Shown piece by piece: positions 6,901 to 12,940 of a DNA stretch of 12,940 nucleotides. A model generated the notes under the pieces. That model was not told where the DNA came from, made no database searches, and was given only the letters and a program-made list of their open reading frames with translations. Each line of letters starts with the position of its first letter. Position 1 is the stretch's first letter. Source of the DNA: JBCDIQ01 sp039024295 (GTDB lineage: Bacteria > Bacteroidota > Bacteroidia > J057). The DNA is taken from contig JBCDIQ010000143.1 in the NCBI GenBank assembly GCA_039024295.1, forward strand, positions 1-12,940, written 5' to 3'. The position numbers and the translations under genes were made by a program.

Positions 6901-8251
6901 CAGGAGATATTTCGATTCGTAGGTAGGTAGTTGTTTGGGGCGTGACCCGAACCCGGTGGTCAATTCGGAATCCGGCAAGCAGGCAGATGCCTTTTTGGTC
7001 GCAAATAAGCGGACTACGTGCTTTTTGCCCCAGGTCATATTTCTCGTCAATGAAGATGTCACTAAGTTTCTTTTCGTTTTTCATGCCATAAGGTTGCATC
7101 CGATCTTCCTGCTGCCAGTAGCGAAATACCAAAGGAGGAACTAATTTATCAACATCCAGGTAATGAATGTTGGGGTCCCCAAAGGCTGGAGCATCTGTGG
7201 TCATCTGAAGTTGAATACGGTGATCATGTAGGATGACTGCTTGTTCCCGGTTATCAGGAATTAGGCTAATTTCTATTGCTGAGCCTGCTTCCGGTGGGTA
7301 AAATTGGGTCAGACCCGACCTGGTCCTTGCAAGGATGCTTCCATCTAGCAGATGAACCTGTTTCCCTGGCATGCTATCCGTCAGGCGTAGGGCTTCCCAA
7401 AGTACATGGCCGTGAAGGCCCCATTTCTCCAGTACCATTGCCACAAATACTTCCAGGTTTTGTTCTGGATAGGTTACTCGAAAACTTATCCAGTCCAACC
7501 ATCGCTGAGCACCACGGGTTGTGATACATTGCTCCAACCAGGGAGAAAGCAGGGTGTGCAACAGTTCTAATTGCTGTTGGTACCAACTCGATCTTTCTGC
7601 CAGATGTGAATTCAGGTTCGGGTTAATTTCCTTAAGCGGAGGCAGGACGTTGAGCCGAAACGTGTTGCGGAGGTACTTGGGCGAAGCATTCGAGGCATCA
7701 ATTGCGTAGGGAAGGGCCAATGATTGGACCTCCTGAAGGATTTCTTCTTTATCAATGGCCAGTAATGGCCTAATGTAGGGGCTACGTTTGATGGGAATCC
7801 CTTTGAAGAGGGTGGGGCTGTTATGCCGGGTGAGCGACATCAGGAGGGTTTCGGACTGGTCATCGGCATGGTGGGCGGTTGCGCAGGTTGCAATACCTCG
7901 CTTTTCCATCAGCTCCTCAAAAAAATCGTACCGAACTTTCCGGGCAAACTCCTGTAGAGAACCTGAATGTTTGTCCAATTCTGCTGGCGTATCTACGTGA
8001 TGAATATGTACCGGGATTTTCCATTGTTCAGCCAGTCGTTTCACCAGTTGGGTCTCATCATCCGAATCCTTGCCCCTGAGGTGGTAGTTTACATGCGCCA
8101 GCTCGATAGCATATCCCAATTCTTTGAGGCTCCAAGCCAAAAACACAGAGTCAGGTCCGCCGCTTATGGCCACAAGTACCTTTTCCCCATCTGCCAGCAG
8201 TTTATGTGCTTCAATGGTTTGTACAATCTTGTGAAGGATATTACCTGCCAT
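6878..8251 (-). CDS. tilS: tRNA(Ile)-lysidine synthase
   Basis: TilS adds lysine to C34 of the CAU-anticodon isoleucine tRNA using ATP, allowing it to read AUA codons; it is essential in nearly all bacteria. The 457 residues fit the long TilS form. The PP-loop ATPase motif VAISGGPDS is at residues 27-35, followed by HVNYHLRG at 53-60, the conserved HHADDQSET at 127-135, IRPLL at 160-164, and the family signature DASNASPKYLRNTFRLNVLP at about 185-204. The C-terminal TilS domain is also present: RYWQQEDRMQPYG, KKLSDIFID and LLAGFRIDHRV near residues 373-435. It is the first gene of the minus-strand operon, and its last 23 bp overlap the start of the TPR lipoprotein gene. The upstream divergent spacer is only 78 bp. 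Confidence 0.97.
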   Translation of the reverse strand: MAGNILHKIVQTIEAHKLLADGEKVLVAISGGPDSVFLAWSLKELGYAIELAHVNYHLRGKDSDDETQLVKRLAEQWKIPVHIHHVDTPAELDKHSGSLQEFARKVRYDFFEELMEKRGIATCATAHHADDQSETLLMSLTRHNSPTLFKGIPIKRSPYIRPLLAIDKEEILQEVQSLALPYAIDASNASPKYLRNTFRLNVLPPLKEINPNLNSHLAERSSWYQQQLELLHTLLSPWLEQCITTRGAQRWLDWISFRVTYPEQNLEVFVAMVLEKWGLHGHVLWEALRLTDSMPGKQVHLLDGSILARTRSGLTQFYPPEAGSAIEISLIPDNREQAVILHDHRIQLQMTTDAPAFGDPNIHYLDVDKLVPPLVFRYWQQEDRMQPYGMKNEKKLSDIFIDEKYDLGQKARSPLICDQKGICLLAGFRIDHRVRVTPQTTTYLRIEISPDDTQAFF

Positions 8252-8329
8252 ATACTAGGGGGAATCCTGAGTCGTTTTTTGAATAAGCTTATCTTAAACC
8301 ACTGCTTAGCATCTGATACCAGCTTAACT
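8252..8329. promoter_or_regulatory. divergent spacer between tilS and the secreted unknown gene
   Basis: This 78-bp spacer must carry or overlap start signals for both divergent genes. It contains a perfect 10-bp palindrome ATAAGCTTAT (8283-8292). I found no well-spaced TTG/TAnnTTTG pair on either strand, so promoters may lie partly inside the coding regions. Assignment is by orientation only. Confidence 0.3.
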
Positions 8330-9553
8330 ATGCAAACCTACCAAAAGATTTGTGCATTCTCGCTTTGCTTGCTCCTGTTTGCCACTTCTTCTGCCCAGCA
8401 AATGTCCTTGCCTCAGGTAGAAGAACGTCTGAAGACCCTGGCAAAGGACATCCTGTACCACGATTCGCTAGATTATAAGATTGCCCAGAACAAGCAGTTT
8501 GCCACTCTGCTCATTTCTACCCTCAAACGTCCCGAGAGTTATACGTACGCATTTGACTCTTTGGAAACCGTTTCTATCCTTAAGGCAGAGGACAATGCCT
8601 TCAGGTTGTTTACCTGGCACATCGTTGACCGGAACCCTGAGATTATCCGGGGGGAAGCTTATCATTATTATTTTGGGCTGGTGCAACGGAAGTTTGTCAA
8701 TGCCGACAAACAGACGGAATATATCGTGATTCCCCTGCTGGAGATGCCTGAGCTGCCTGTGGGGGTGGAAAACATGATCACGGACAATTACAATTGGGTA
8801 GGGGCTCAATATTACCTTCCCAAATACCAGAAAAATATTCCCCGCCTATCCATCAAGTCCAATAGTCGGCGGGTGCGCCAGCAAAACCGGTTGGAAACAA
8901 GGTACACCGTCCGTACCCGGGCCGATAAAATGAAATCGGACAGCTTGTACATGATTGGCCAAGGCTGGCAGCAGGAAGGGCGGAAGCGTAACCAGTCTAT
9001 TTACCTGTTGTTCGGATGGAATGGGTTTGACGCCCAGACCAACTACAAGGTAGTGGACATCATGTCGTTTGATCTTAATGACAAGGAGCGAGTGATATTT
9101 GGTGCCGGCATTTTCTTCTTTGATCCCCTGGTAGCCAAGCAGCGGGCCATTTTCAGGTATTCTGACAATGCGCCTTTCTCCCTTAACATGGCATATGTGA
9201 AGAAAAGTCCCCTCAAGAAAAAGCGGATGATTGTTTATGACCATTTATCACAACCTAATAATACCCGTACGACGGTTGCGAATATGTGGGACTTGGGGCC
9301 TGATGGCTCTTACGATGCCTTAGAGTTCATCAAATCAGGTGGATACTTTAAGTGGTACAAGGATGTGGAACTGGCCGAAAAGTATAACCGCAAACTCAAC
9401 AACCAGCAAAAACTGGTAAATAAAATTTACAACCGTCAAGACAAACGAGGGGCTAAGCTTACCCAAAAATACCTCCAGGAACAAAGTGAGGCTGAACAAA
9501 AGCGAATAAAAGATGCTGGAATAGACCTGGAAAAGAAGGGGGAAAAGCCCTGA
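8330..9553 (+). CDS. secreted protein of unknown function (conserved-looking, lysine-rich C-terminus)
   Basis: From the ATG at 8330 the protein has 407 residues and begins with a clear Sec signal peptide: MQTYQK, then a hydrophobic core CAFSLCLLLFAT, and a likely cleavage site SSA|QQ after residue 22. The mature part is mixed alpha/beta with many aromatics, including a Tyr-rich segment AYHYYFGLVQRKF, YNWVGAQYYLPKY, and a core reading SIYLLFGWNGFDAQTNYKV then VVDIMSFDL. I recall similar 'LFGW.G' blocks in anonymous periplasmic proteins of Cytophagales and Saprospirales, but I cannot assign a function. The last 60 residues are Lys/Glu/Gln-rich and probably helical. There is no lipobox and no obvious type IX secretion C-terminal domain, so a periplasmic location is likely. 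The reading frame is open upstream to 7967, but that part is antisense to tilS and lacks a signal peptide, so the start at 8330 is preferred. Confidence 0.88.
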   Translation: MQTYQKICAFSLCLLLFATSSAQQMSLPQVEERLKTLAKDILYHDSLDYKIAQNKQFATLLISTLKRPESYTYAFDSLETVSILKAEDNAFRLFTWHIVDRNPEIIRGEAYHYYFGLVQRKFVNADKQTEYIVIPLLEMPELPVGVENMITDNYNWVGAQYYLPKYQKNIPRLSIKSNSRRVRQQNRLETRYTVRTRADKMKSDSLYMIGQGWQQEGRKRNQSIYLLFGWNGFDAQTNYKVVDIMSFDLNDKERVIFGAGIFFFDPLVAKQRAIFRYSDNAPFSLNMAYVKKSPLKKKRMIVYDHLSQPNNTRTTVANMWDLGPDGSYDALEFIKSGGYFKWYKDVELAEKYNRKLNNQQKLVNKIYNRQDKRGAKLTQKYLQEQSEAEQKRIKDAGIDLEKKGEKP

Positions 9554-9560
9554 TTTCTCT

Positions 9561-9585
9561 AAAAGATCGACAAAATTGACCTTTT
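9561..9585 (+). terminator. weak possible terminator after the secreted unknown gene
   Basis: AAAAGATCGA (9561-9570) can pair with TTGACCTTTT (9576-9585) around a 5-nt loop. The stem has one A-C mismatch and one G-T wobble. The arm ends in four Ts but is otherwise weak. It lies 7 bp past the stop codon, where a terminator would be expected. Confidence 0.3.
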
Positions 9586-9620
9586 GAATTAGTTCGAAGG
9601 GTCGTTCTGATTGGTGTTCG

Positions 9621-9651
9621 TTGGGATGTTAAGCATAAATTTTTATGTTTG
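9621..9651 (+). promoter_or_regulatory. Bacteroidota-type promoter of the PUR/DUF3276 gene
   Basis: TTG at 9621-9623 is followed after exactly 20 bases by TATGTTTG at 9644-9651. This matches every fixed position of the -7 element TAnnTTTG, with a spacer inside the known 17-23 range. Transcription would start near 9657-9659 and give a 5' leader of about 63 nt. A second, weaker pair (TTTTG at 9678-9682 and TAATTTTA at 9706-9713) would give an almost leaderless mRNA and is less likely. Confidence 0.55.
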
Positions 9652-9684
9652 TGAGCAAGAACTGCCGATTTATGCGGTTTTGTT

Positions 9685-9704
9685 TACATTAACCTAACCT
9701 AACG
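9685..9704. repeat. short tandem TAACC repeat in the PUR gene leader
   Basis: The leader contains TTAACCTAACCTAACG (about 9689-9704): two perfect 5-base units plus a partial third. It is short enough to be chance, but it lies between the promoter and the start codon, so a protein-binding role (possibly autoregulation by the encoded nucleic-acid-binding protein) is conceivable. Confidence 0.3.
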
Positions 9705-9721
9705 ATAATTTTACATCAATC

Positions 9722-10105
9722 ATGGACGAATTGAACGGGCGAGATGAGGTGTTTAGCGAAAAAATTCGCGCTGGAAAGCGCACCTATTTCTTTGATGTAA
9801 GAGCCACCCGGGCCAACGATTACTATATCACCATCACGGAAAGTAAGCGAAAGTTTAATCGGAACGGGTACGACAAACATAAAATTTTTCTTTACAAAGA
9901 AGATTTTAACAAGTTTCAGGCTTCTTTACTCAAAACCATCGATCACGTGAAAACAGAGTTGATGCCTGATTACGATTATGAGGAATTTGATCGTAAGCCT
10001 GATTTTGAGGATCAGCCACGTACGAACCAAAAGCCCCAATACGAAATGGCGCACGCCAATGATCAAAAAGAGGAAGATGAGCTTTCCACTGCGTGGGAAG
10101 ATTGA
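9722..10105 (+). CDS. PUR family DNA/RNA-binding protein (DUF3276)
   Basis: This 127-residue protein matches the Bacteroidota DUF3276 family, which is structurally a bacterial version of the eukaryotic Pur-alpha repeat that binds purine-rich single-stranded DNA or RNA. The domain spans residues 6-80: VFSEKIRAGKRTYFFDVRAT, then NDYYITITESKR and HKIFLYKEDFNKF, giving four beta strands followed by a helix (SLLKTIDHVKTEL). The tail from about residue 80 is acidic and disordered (DYDYEEFDRKPDFEDQP and the C-terminal KEEDELSTAWED). The length is typical. It has its own promoter about 70 bp upstream and is followed by a strong terminator, so it is probably monocistronic. The exact cellular role is not established; nucleic-acid binding in the cytoplasm is inferred from the fold. 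Confidence 0.93.
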   Translation: MDELNGRDEVFSEKIRAGKRTYFFDVRATRANDYYITITESKRKFNRNGYDKHKIFLYKEDFNKFQASLLKTIDHVKTELMPDYDYEEFDRKPDFEDQPRTNQKPQYEMAHANDQKEEDELSTAWED

Positions 10106-10124
10106 CCTTCTACAGATAAGACAC

Positions 10125-10157
10125 AAAAAAAGCCTGCTTCTACAGCGGGCTTTTTTT
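10125..10157. terminator. bidirectional rho-independent terminator
   Basis: AAAAAAAGCCTGC (10125-10137) pairs with GCGGGCTTTTTTT (10145-10157) around a 7-nt loop. The 13-bp stem contains one T-G wobble. A-tract and T-tract flank the GC core symmetrically, so it serves both the PUR gene (plus strand, stop at 10105) and the thioredoxin-SPOR gene (minus strand, stop at 10180), which converge here. Confidence 0.9.
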
Positions 10158-10179
10158 ATAAGGTGGAAACAGCCGGGAA

Positions 10180-11343
10180 TTAATCCTTCAACTGAAACAG
10201 TTTCAAATCCTTAATAATGGGCTTAATGGGGGTGATACGCTCAATAGCTTTTGCATAAAACCCTGCGTCTTCTTCTGTTTTGAACGTCCCAAGCATCAGG
10301 TGGTAAGGCTTTCCTCTATCGGCAGACAACGCTGACCGAAACACCCATAACTCGCCTTGCCACATGCGCTTAAACCGCTTTACCTGTGCCTGAAGCATGG
10401 TTTCCTTGCCATATGCACCAATGAGGATGGCAAAGTGCTTTTCTTCATTTGCCTCCTGTGGATGGAGCTTTTCAAATCCTGGAATGGAATAGCAGGGAAT
10501 CACTGCATTGGTATTGGACATGGCTGAGAGCAGATGTGCTGCCAGTTCTTCAGAAGCCTCTTCAGCAGCGATTTCCTCTTCTTCAACGGATGCAGTATCT
10601 AACGCCTCAGTTTCCTTGACTTCCCTTTCTACTATGGGTGTTATGACCGTTTCGTTCGCCTTTTCTTCTTGTTCTTCCTCTTTTTCCATTGGCTTTACAA
10701 CAGCCGTTTCAATTACTGAAAAATCCTCTGCATCATCCATGTCTTTCTGTTCAGGCGTGGTAACCTCGGGCAGGGCCTTTGCGGGTTCGGAAGGCTTAGA
10801 TGCTGGAAGAGGCTCAATGATAATTTCCAACCCTTCACTTTCTGTTGCGCGCGGAGCAGTTTCCTCGGGTAGGGGAGGGGCGACCGATGCTGCGTACTGA
10901 GGTGTAGGCTGAATTTTTTGATGAATCATCATCAGCTTTTGCTTGAGCTGAATGTCATCTACAAAGCCATAAATCTGGTCCATTTTTTCCCCGTCAGGTC
11001 CAAACACCAAAATCATCGGAAAGCCAGATACCTTAAAAGCCTGGGCCATTCCGCGGTGTTGACGGCTTTCTTGAACGTTGATTTTGTAGGCCAGAAATTT
11101 ACTGTTTACATAAGTTGACAACTGATCAGAGCTAAAGGTCTGATCCTTCATTTTGTTACAGCCTGTACACCCATTAAAATAGAAATAAACGAAATAGGGC
11201 TGATTATCTTCCCAGGCTCGGTGCTTAAGGTCAACAAAGTCACCATCATAAAAATTTACCTTTTCCCGGGCTTGGGCACCGGCTGAAGAAAAGGTTATCC
11301 ACATGAAGCAGATAGTGACTATTAAGGAATAATTCTTTGTCAT
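10180..11343 (-). CDS. periplasmic thioredoxin-fold protein with acidic linker and C-terminal SPOR domain
   Basis: A 387-residue exported protein. Residues 1-25 form a Sec signal peptide with likely cleavage near AGAQA. Residues 28-142 form a thioredoxin-like domain of the YbbN/DUF255 look: YFVYFYFNGCTGCNKMKDQ carries a CxxC pair (Cys59, Cys62), followed by YKINV, and GFPMILVFGPDG contains the expected cis-Pro109. Residues 145-300 are a low-complexity Pro/Glu-rich acidic linker. Residues 302-385 form a SPOR domain with the two matching strands FAILIGAYGKE and YHLMLGTFKTEEDAGFYAKAI; SPOR domains bind glycan strands lacking stem peptides at division sites. The combination suggests a thiol reductase or sensor anchored to the peptidoglycan, perhaps at the septum. 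An additional Cys at 284 lies just before the SPOR domain. The redox function is inferred, as no reducing partner (DsbD/CcdA) is seen nearby. Transcription is probably from the 226-bp upstream region. Confidence 0.92.
   Translation of the reverse strand: MTKNYSLIVTICFMWITFSSAGAQAREKVNFYDGDFVDLKHRAWEDNQPYFVYFYFNGCTGCNKMKDQTFSSDQLSTYVNSKFLAYKINVQESRQHRGMAQAFKVSGFPMILVFGPDGEKMDQIYGFVDDIQLKQKLMMIHQKIQPTPQYAASVAPPLPEETAPRATESEGLEIIIEPLPASKPSEPAKALPEVTTPEQKDMDDAEDFSVIETAVVKPMEKEEEQEEKANETVITPIVEREVKETEALDTASVEEEEIAAEEASEELAAHLLSAMSNTNAVIPCYSIPGFEKLHPQEANEEKHFAILIGAYGKETMLQAQVKRFKRMWQGELWVFRSALSADRGKPYHLMLGTFKTEEDAGFYAKAIERITPIKPIIKDLKLFQLKD
11295..11303. other. perfect DnaA-box-like nonamer
   Basis: TTATCCACA matches the DnaA box consensus exactly. 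It lies inside the signal-peptide codons of the thioredoxin-SPOR gene, where the complementary strand encodes Met-Trp-Ile-Thr. A second identical copy in the same orientation lies 265 bp away, at 11560-11568. On its own it is not evidence of an origin. Confidence 0.35.
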
Positions 11344-11424
11344 GGCACGAGGTTTTGGACGAACTTTTCACCTACGAAACAAGGGATTCCCGTCACAAAA
11401 AGCCACCTCGCGTAATGAATTCGC

Positions 11425-11444
11425 TGATTTTGAATCCAAAATCA
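11425..11444. repeat. perfect inverted repeat, possible operator or hairpin
   Basis: TGATTTTG (11425-11432) and CAAAATCA (11437-11444) are exact reverse complements around a 4-nt loop. No T-tract follows on either strand, so a terminator is unlikely. The location 82-101 bp upstream of the thioredoxin-SPOR start would suit a dimeric regulator site. Confidence 0.4.
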
Positions 11445-11559
11445 ACAGCCATTATATTTAATAGGCACACTAAAATGTAATATGAGGAAATTTTCAAGTA
11501 ATATTTATCTGCTTTTGGAAATACTTTTTTGAATTGGGTTCCAGGAATCTTACAACCAC

Positions 11560-11568
11560 TTATCCACA
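11560..11568. other. second perfect DnaA-box-like nonamer
   Basis: TTATCCACA, identical in sequence and orientation to the copy at 11295-11303. It lies immediately 3' of the 155-residue protein gene, one base beyond its stop codon. Confidence 0.35.
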
Positions 11569-11569
11569 G

Positions 11570-12037
11570 CTATTCTCCTGCTATCCTGTAGATTTCTTTC
11601 TCATAAGCCGACCGCTCAAAAGTAAAATGCCCAAGCGATCCGTAATCCCAATGATTGCCTGTTCCCTTTCCATTTCTTTTCACCTGTTCAAAGTCATTCC
11701 ATATGATACGTTCCTCTCCTACGTGTATGCTGGCAATGAAGGTCCAATCTCCCGGTACTCCGGATAATCCATATTCCAGTAAAGATACTTTCCCTTTGCC
11801 ATAACTGTATTCTGGTTCTGCAGTGCCCCACAGGTGCAATTTGGGCGGCAAGAGGTACCATGGGGGAATACCTTCGTACATACCTGCCAGGCTGGGCTGC
11901 CTTTCCAAAACGGCATAGGGATATTCTATTGTAGCCAAAATTTCGGGTAAAGAAATCCCGTTGATTAACGGGCAAATTACCTCGTAGTCTTCCACTCTGG
12001 AAGTGCCACGTTGAAGGGTCAATATGTCCCAGTTCAT
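11570..12037 (-). CDS. uncharacterised 155-residue protein coupled to an ABC exporter gene
   Basis: A small soluble protein with no signal peptide, rich in Trp, Tyr, Gly and Pro. Distinct blocks are CPLINGISLPEILATIEYPYA (about 22-42, from its Cys), LAGMYEGIPPWYLLPP (50-65), HLWG, KVSLLEYGLSGVPGDWTFIA (about 83-102), and ERIIWNDFEQVKRN followed by WDYGSLGHFTFERSAYE. From memory, anonymous actinobacterial proteins share this order of blocks (PLING, HLWG, W.DFEQ..R, WDY..L..F.F.R..YE) and carry a C.CG..GC motif where this one has YGLSGVPGD, so the Cys cluster appears lost; this recollection is unverified. Its ATG overlaps the TGA of the ABC transporter gene (ATGA), so translation is probably coupled and the two proteins may act together, for example as immunity or accessory factor for an exported peptide. 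This is inference; no function is known. Confidence 0.82.
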   Translation of the reverse strand: MNWDILTLQRGTSRVEDYEVICPLINGISLPEILATIEYPYAVLERQPSLAGMYEGIPPWYLLPPKLHLWGTAEPEYSYGKGKVSLLEYGLSGVPGDWTFIASIHVGEERIIWNDFEQVKRNGKGTGNHWDYGSLGHFTFERSAYEKEIYRIAGE

Positions 12038-12940
12038 CGGTACCCTTCTGCTTGCAAATTAAACAGCTCGGCATAGGTGCCATCTTGCCGTAACAACTCT
12101 TCATGAGTACCCAGTTCTAACATCTGGCCATTCTCCAACACCAGTATTCTGTCAGCCATTCGGACAGTGGAGAACCGGTGAGAAATCAGGACTGCCGTTT
12201 TGTTTTGCGTGAGGTCAGAAAAGCGTTGGAAAACTTCATATTCTGCTCTGGCATCCAGGGCTGCTGTAGGCTCATCTAGAATAAGCAGTTCAGCCTCGCG
12301 CATGTAAGCCCTGCCGAGGGCGATCTTCTGCCATTGGCCGCCGGAAAGCTCAACGCCGTCTTCAAATTTTTTGCCCAGCATTTGCCCATATTGACCGGGG
12401 AGTCCTTTGATGACCGGTTCCGCTAGGCTCTTCTCTGCCGCATGCCGAATTCTGGCTTGATCTTCTAATTGGTCAATTTGGCCAACAGCGATATTTTCAG
12501 AGACATTCATCTGGTAGCGGACATAATCCTGAAAAATTACACCGATTCGCTTACGGTATGCTGCTAAATCGTATTCCCGAATATCAACGCCATCTAACAG
12601 GATTCGTCCCTCGTCAGGATCATACATTCTGCCCAAAAGCTTCACAAGGGTGGTTTTACCCGCGCCATTTTCCCCAACTAGGGCTAGTTTTTCACCCGCT
12701 TTTAAGGTAAATGAAAGGTTCCTGACGGCATATTTTCTGCTATTGGGGTACCTAAAACCTACGCCTTGGAATTCAAAGCCCTCCTTAAATGTAGCTGGCG
12801 GAACAATTGCATCTTTGCCTGAGGTGATGTTGGGGTTGATCGCTAAAAAATCGAAAAGGTCCTGGAGATAGAGGGCACTTTGGGCAATAGCTGAGAATCG
12901 CGTTAAAATGCCTTGAAGAAGTCCTCTCAAACGAGAAAAG
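12034..12940 (-). CDS. ABC exporter, C-terminal part with nucleotide-binding domain (5' end off the window)
   Basis: The frame is open through the right edge, so only the last 301 complete codons are visible; the TTG at 12930 is an internal Leu, not a start. Numbering from the first complete codon, residues 1-35 are the end of the transmembrane domain (helix with ILTRFSAIAQSALYLQDLFDF), and a full ABC ATPase follows: Walker A GENGAGKTT at 89-97, Q-loop VIFQDYVRYQ at 134-143, signature LSGGQ at 198-202, Walker B LLILDEP at 218-224, and H-loop LISHR with His254. The fused TMD-NBD arrangement is that of type IV exporters (MsbA/HlyB-like), as used for lipids, peptides or drugs. The downstream partner is the ATGA-coupled 155-residue protein. 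The Q-loop context FQDYVRYQMNVSENIAVG resembles exporters I associate with peptide (lanthipeptide- or lasso-like) clusters, but this is a weak hint and no precursor peptide is seen inside the window. Confidence 0.94.
   Translation of the reverse strand, partial: FSRLRGLLQGILTRFSAIAQSALYLQDLFDFLAINPNITSGKDAIVPPATFKEGFEFQGVGFRYPNSRKYAVRNLSFTLKAGEKLALVGENGAGKTTLVKLLGRMYDPDEGRILLDGVDIREYDLAAYRKRIGVIFQDYVRYQMNVSENIAVGQIDQLEDQARIRHAAEKSLAEPVIKGLPGQYGQMLGKKFEDGVELSGGQWQKIALGRAYMREAELLILDEPTAALDARAEYEVFQRFSDLTQNKTAVLISHRFSTVRMADRILVLENGQMLELGTHEELLRQDGTYAELFNLQAEGYR

Larger units (their letters stand above)
11344..11569. promoter_or_regulatory. 226-bp AT-rich intergenic region upstream of the thioredoxin-SPOR gene
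   Basis: No coding sequence is seen here. The region lies between two minus-strand genes, so it should hold the end of the ABC/155-residue operon and the promoter of the thioredoxin-SPOR gene. It contains an 8-bp inverted repeat (11425-11444) and a DnaA-box-like nonamer at its right end. The best minus-strand -7 candidate (TACATTTT) has its TTG only 15 bases upstream, so I do not call a promoter. Confidence 0.4.

Noticed and set aside
6901..7062. N-terminal extension of the TPR lipoprotein
   Set aside because: It overlaps tilS by 185 bp and would bury the lipobox. The ATG at 6900 gives a standard lipoprotein signal with Cys29.
7967..8329. N-terminal extension of the secreted unknown protein
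   Set aside because: It runs antisense through tilS and places the signal peptide in the middle of the chain. The ATG at 8330 gives a normal Sec signal at the N-terminus.
11295..11568. A replication origin
   Set aside because: Only two DnaA-box matches were seen, one inside a coding region, and no dnaA/dnaN or dense box cluster is present.
12928..12930. TTG as the start of the ABC transporter
   Set aside because: The frame stays open to the window edge and the sequence before it continues as transmembrane-domain helix, so this is an internal Leu of a truncated gene.
1..12940. CRISPR arrays, IS elements, tRNA or rRNA genes
   Set aside because: Reading both strands I saw no spaced direct repeats, no transposase motifs or long terminal inverted repeats, and no tRNA-like cloverleaf with GGTTCRANNC.

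Overview
The window looks like a chromosomal segment of a Gram-negative member of the Bacteroidota (Cytophagia or Saprospiria type). The evidence is: a Pur-alpha-like DUF3276 protein, typical of this phylum; kdsB (Kdo-lipid A synthesis, so an outer membrane); a TPR lipoprotein and a periplasmic thioredoxin-SPOR protein; almost no Shine-Dalgarno sequences; and one very good match to the Bacteroidota promoter consensus TTG-N(17-23)-TAnnTTTG. Most genes are about 50-57% G+C by hand count. Two stretches are clearly AT-richer: positions 1-339 (about 26% G+C) and 4441-5020 (about 39%).

Layout, left to right. Positions 1-339 (minus strand) hold the first 113 codons of a gene that runs off the left edge. 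It starts with an effector-associated (death-like adaptor, EAD11-like) domain and enters a TIR domain, so it is probably a prokaryotic immunity or conflict effector. Upstream of it on the same strand is a Ppx/GppA phosphatase with a C-terminal HD domain (393-1979). Divergent from that is a 775-residue RND/MMPL-type transporter that starts with TTG (2079-4406). Converging on the transporter is a tightly overlapping minus-strand operon: tilS, then a TPR lipoprotein, then kdsB, then an AT-rich 195-codon orphan (8251 down to 4434). All three junctions overlap (23 bp, ATGA and TAATG). Divergent from tilS is a 407-residue secreted protein of unknown function (8330-9553). It is followed by the DUF3276/PUR protein (9722-10105), which has its own promoter. 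A strong bidirectional terminator (10125-10157) separates this from a convergent thioredoxin-linker-SPOR protein (10180-11343). The right end holds an uncharacterised 155-residue protein (11570-12037), coupled by ATGA overlap to the 3' part of an ABC exporter gene that runs off the right edge (12034-12940).

Most of the window is housekeeping: polyphosphate/(p)ppGpp hydrolysis, tRNA-Ile lysidinylation, Kdo activation and envelope functions. The accessory points of interest are the EAD-TIR gene at the left edge with its sharp composition boundary, the AT-rich orphan coupled to kdsB, and the exporter coupled to a small unknown protein at the right edge. Both edge loci are cut by the window, so any full system there can only be inferred. 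No RNA genes, insertion sequences or CRISPR arrays were seen.
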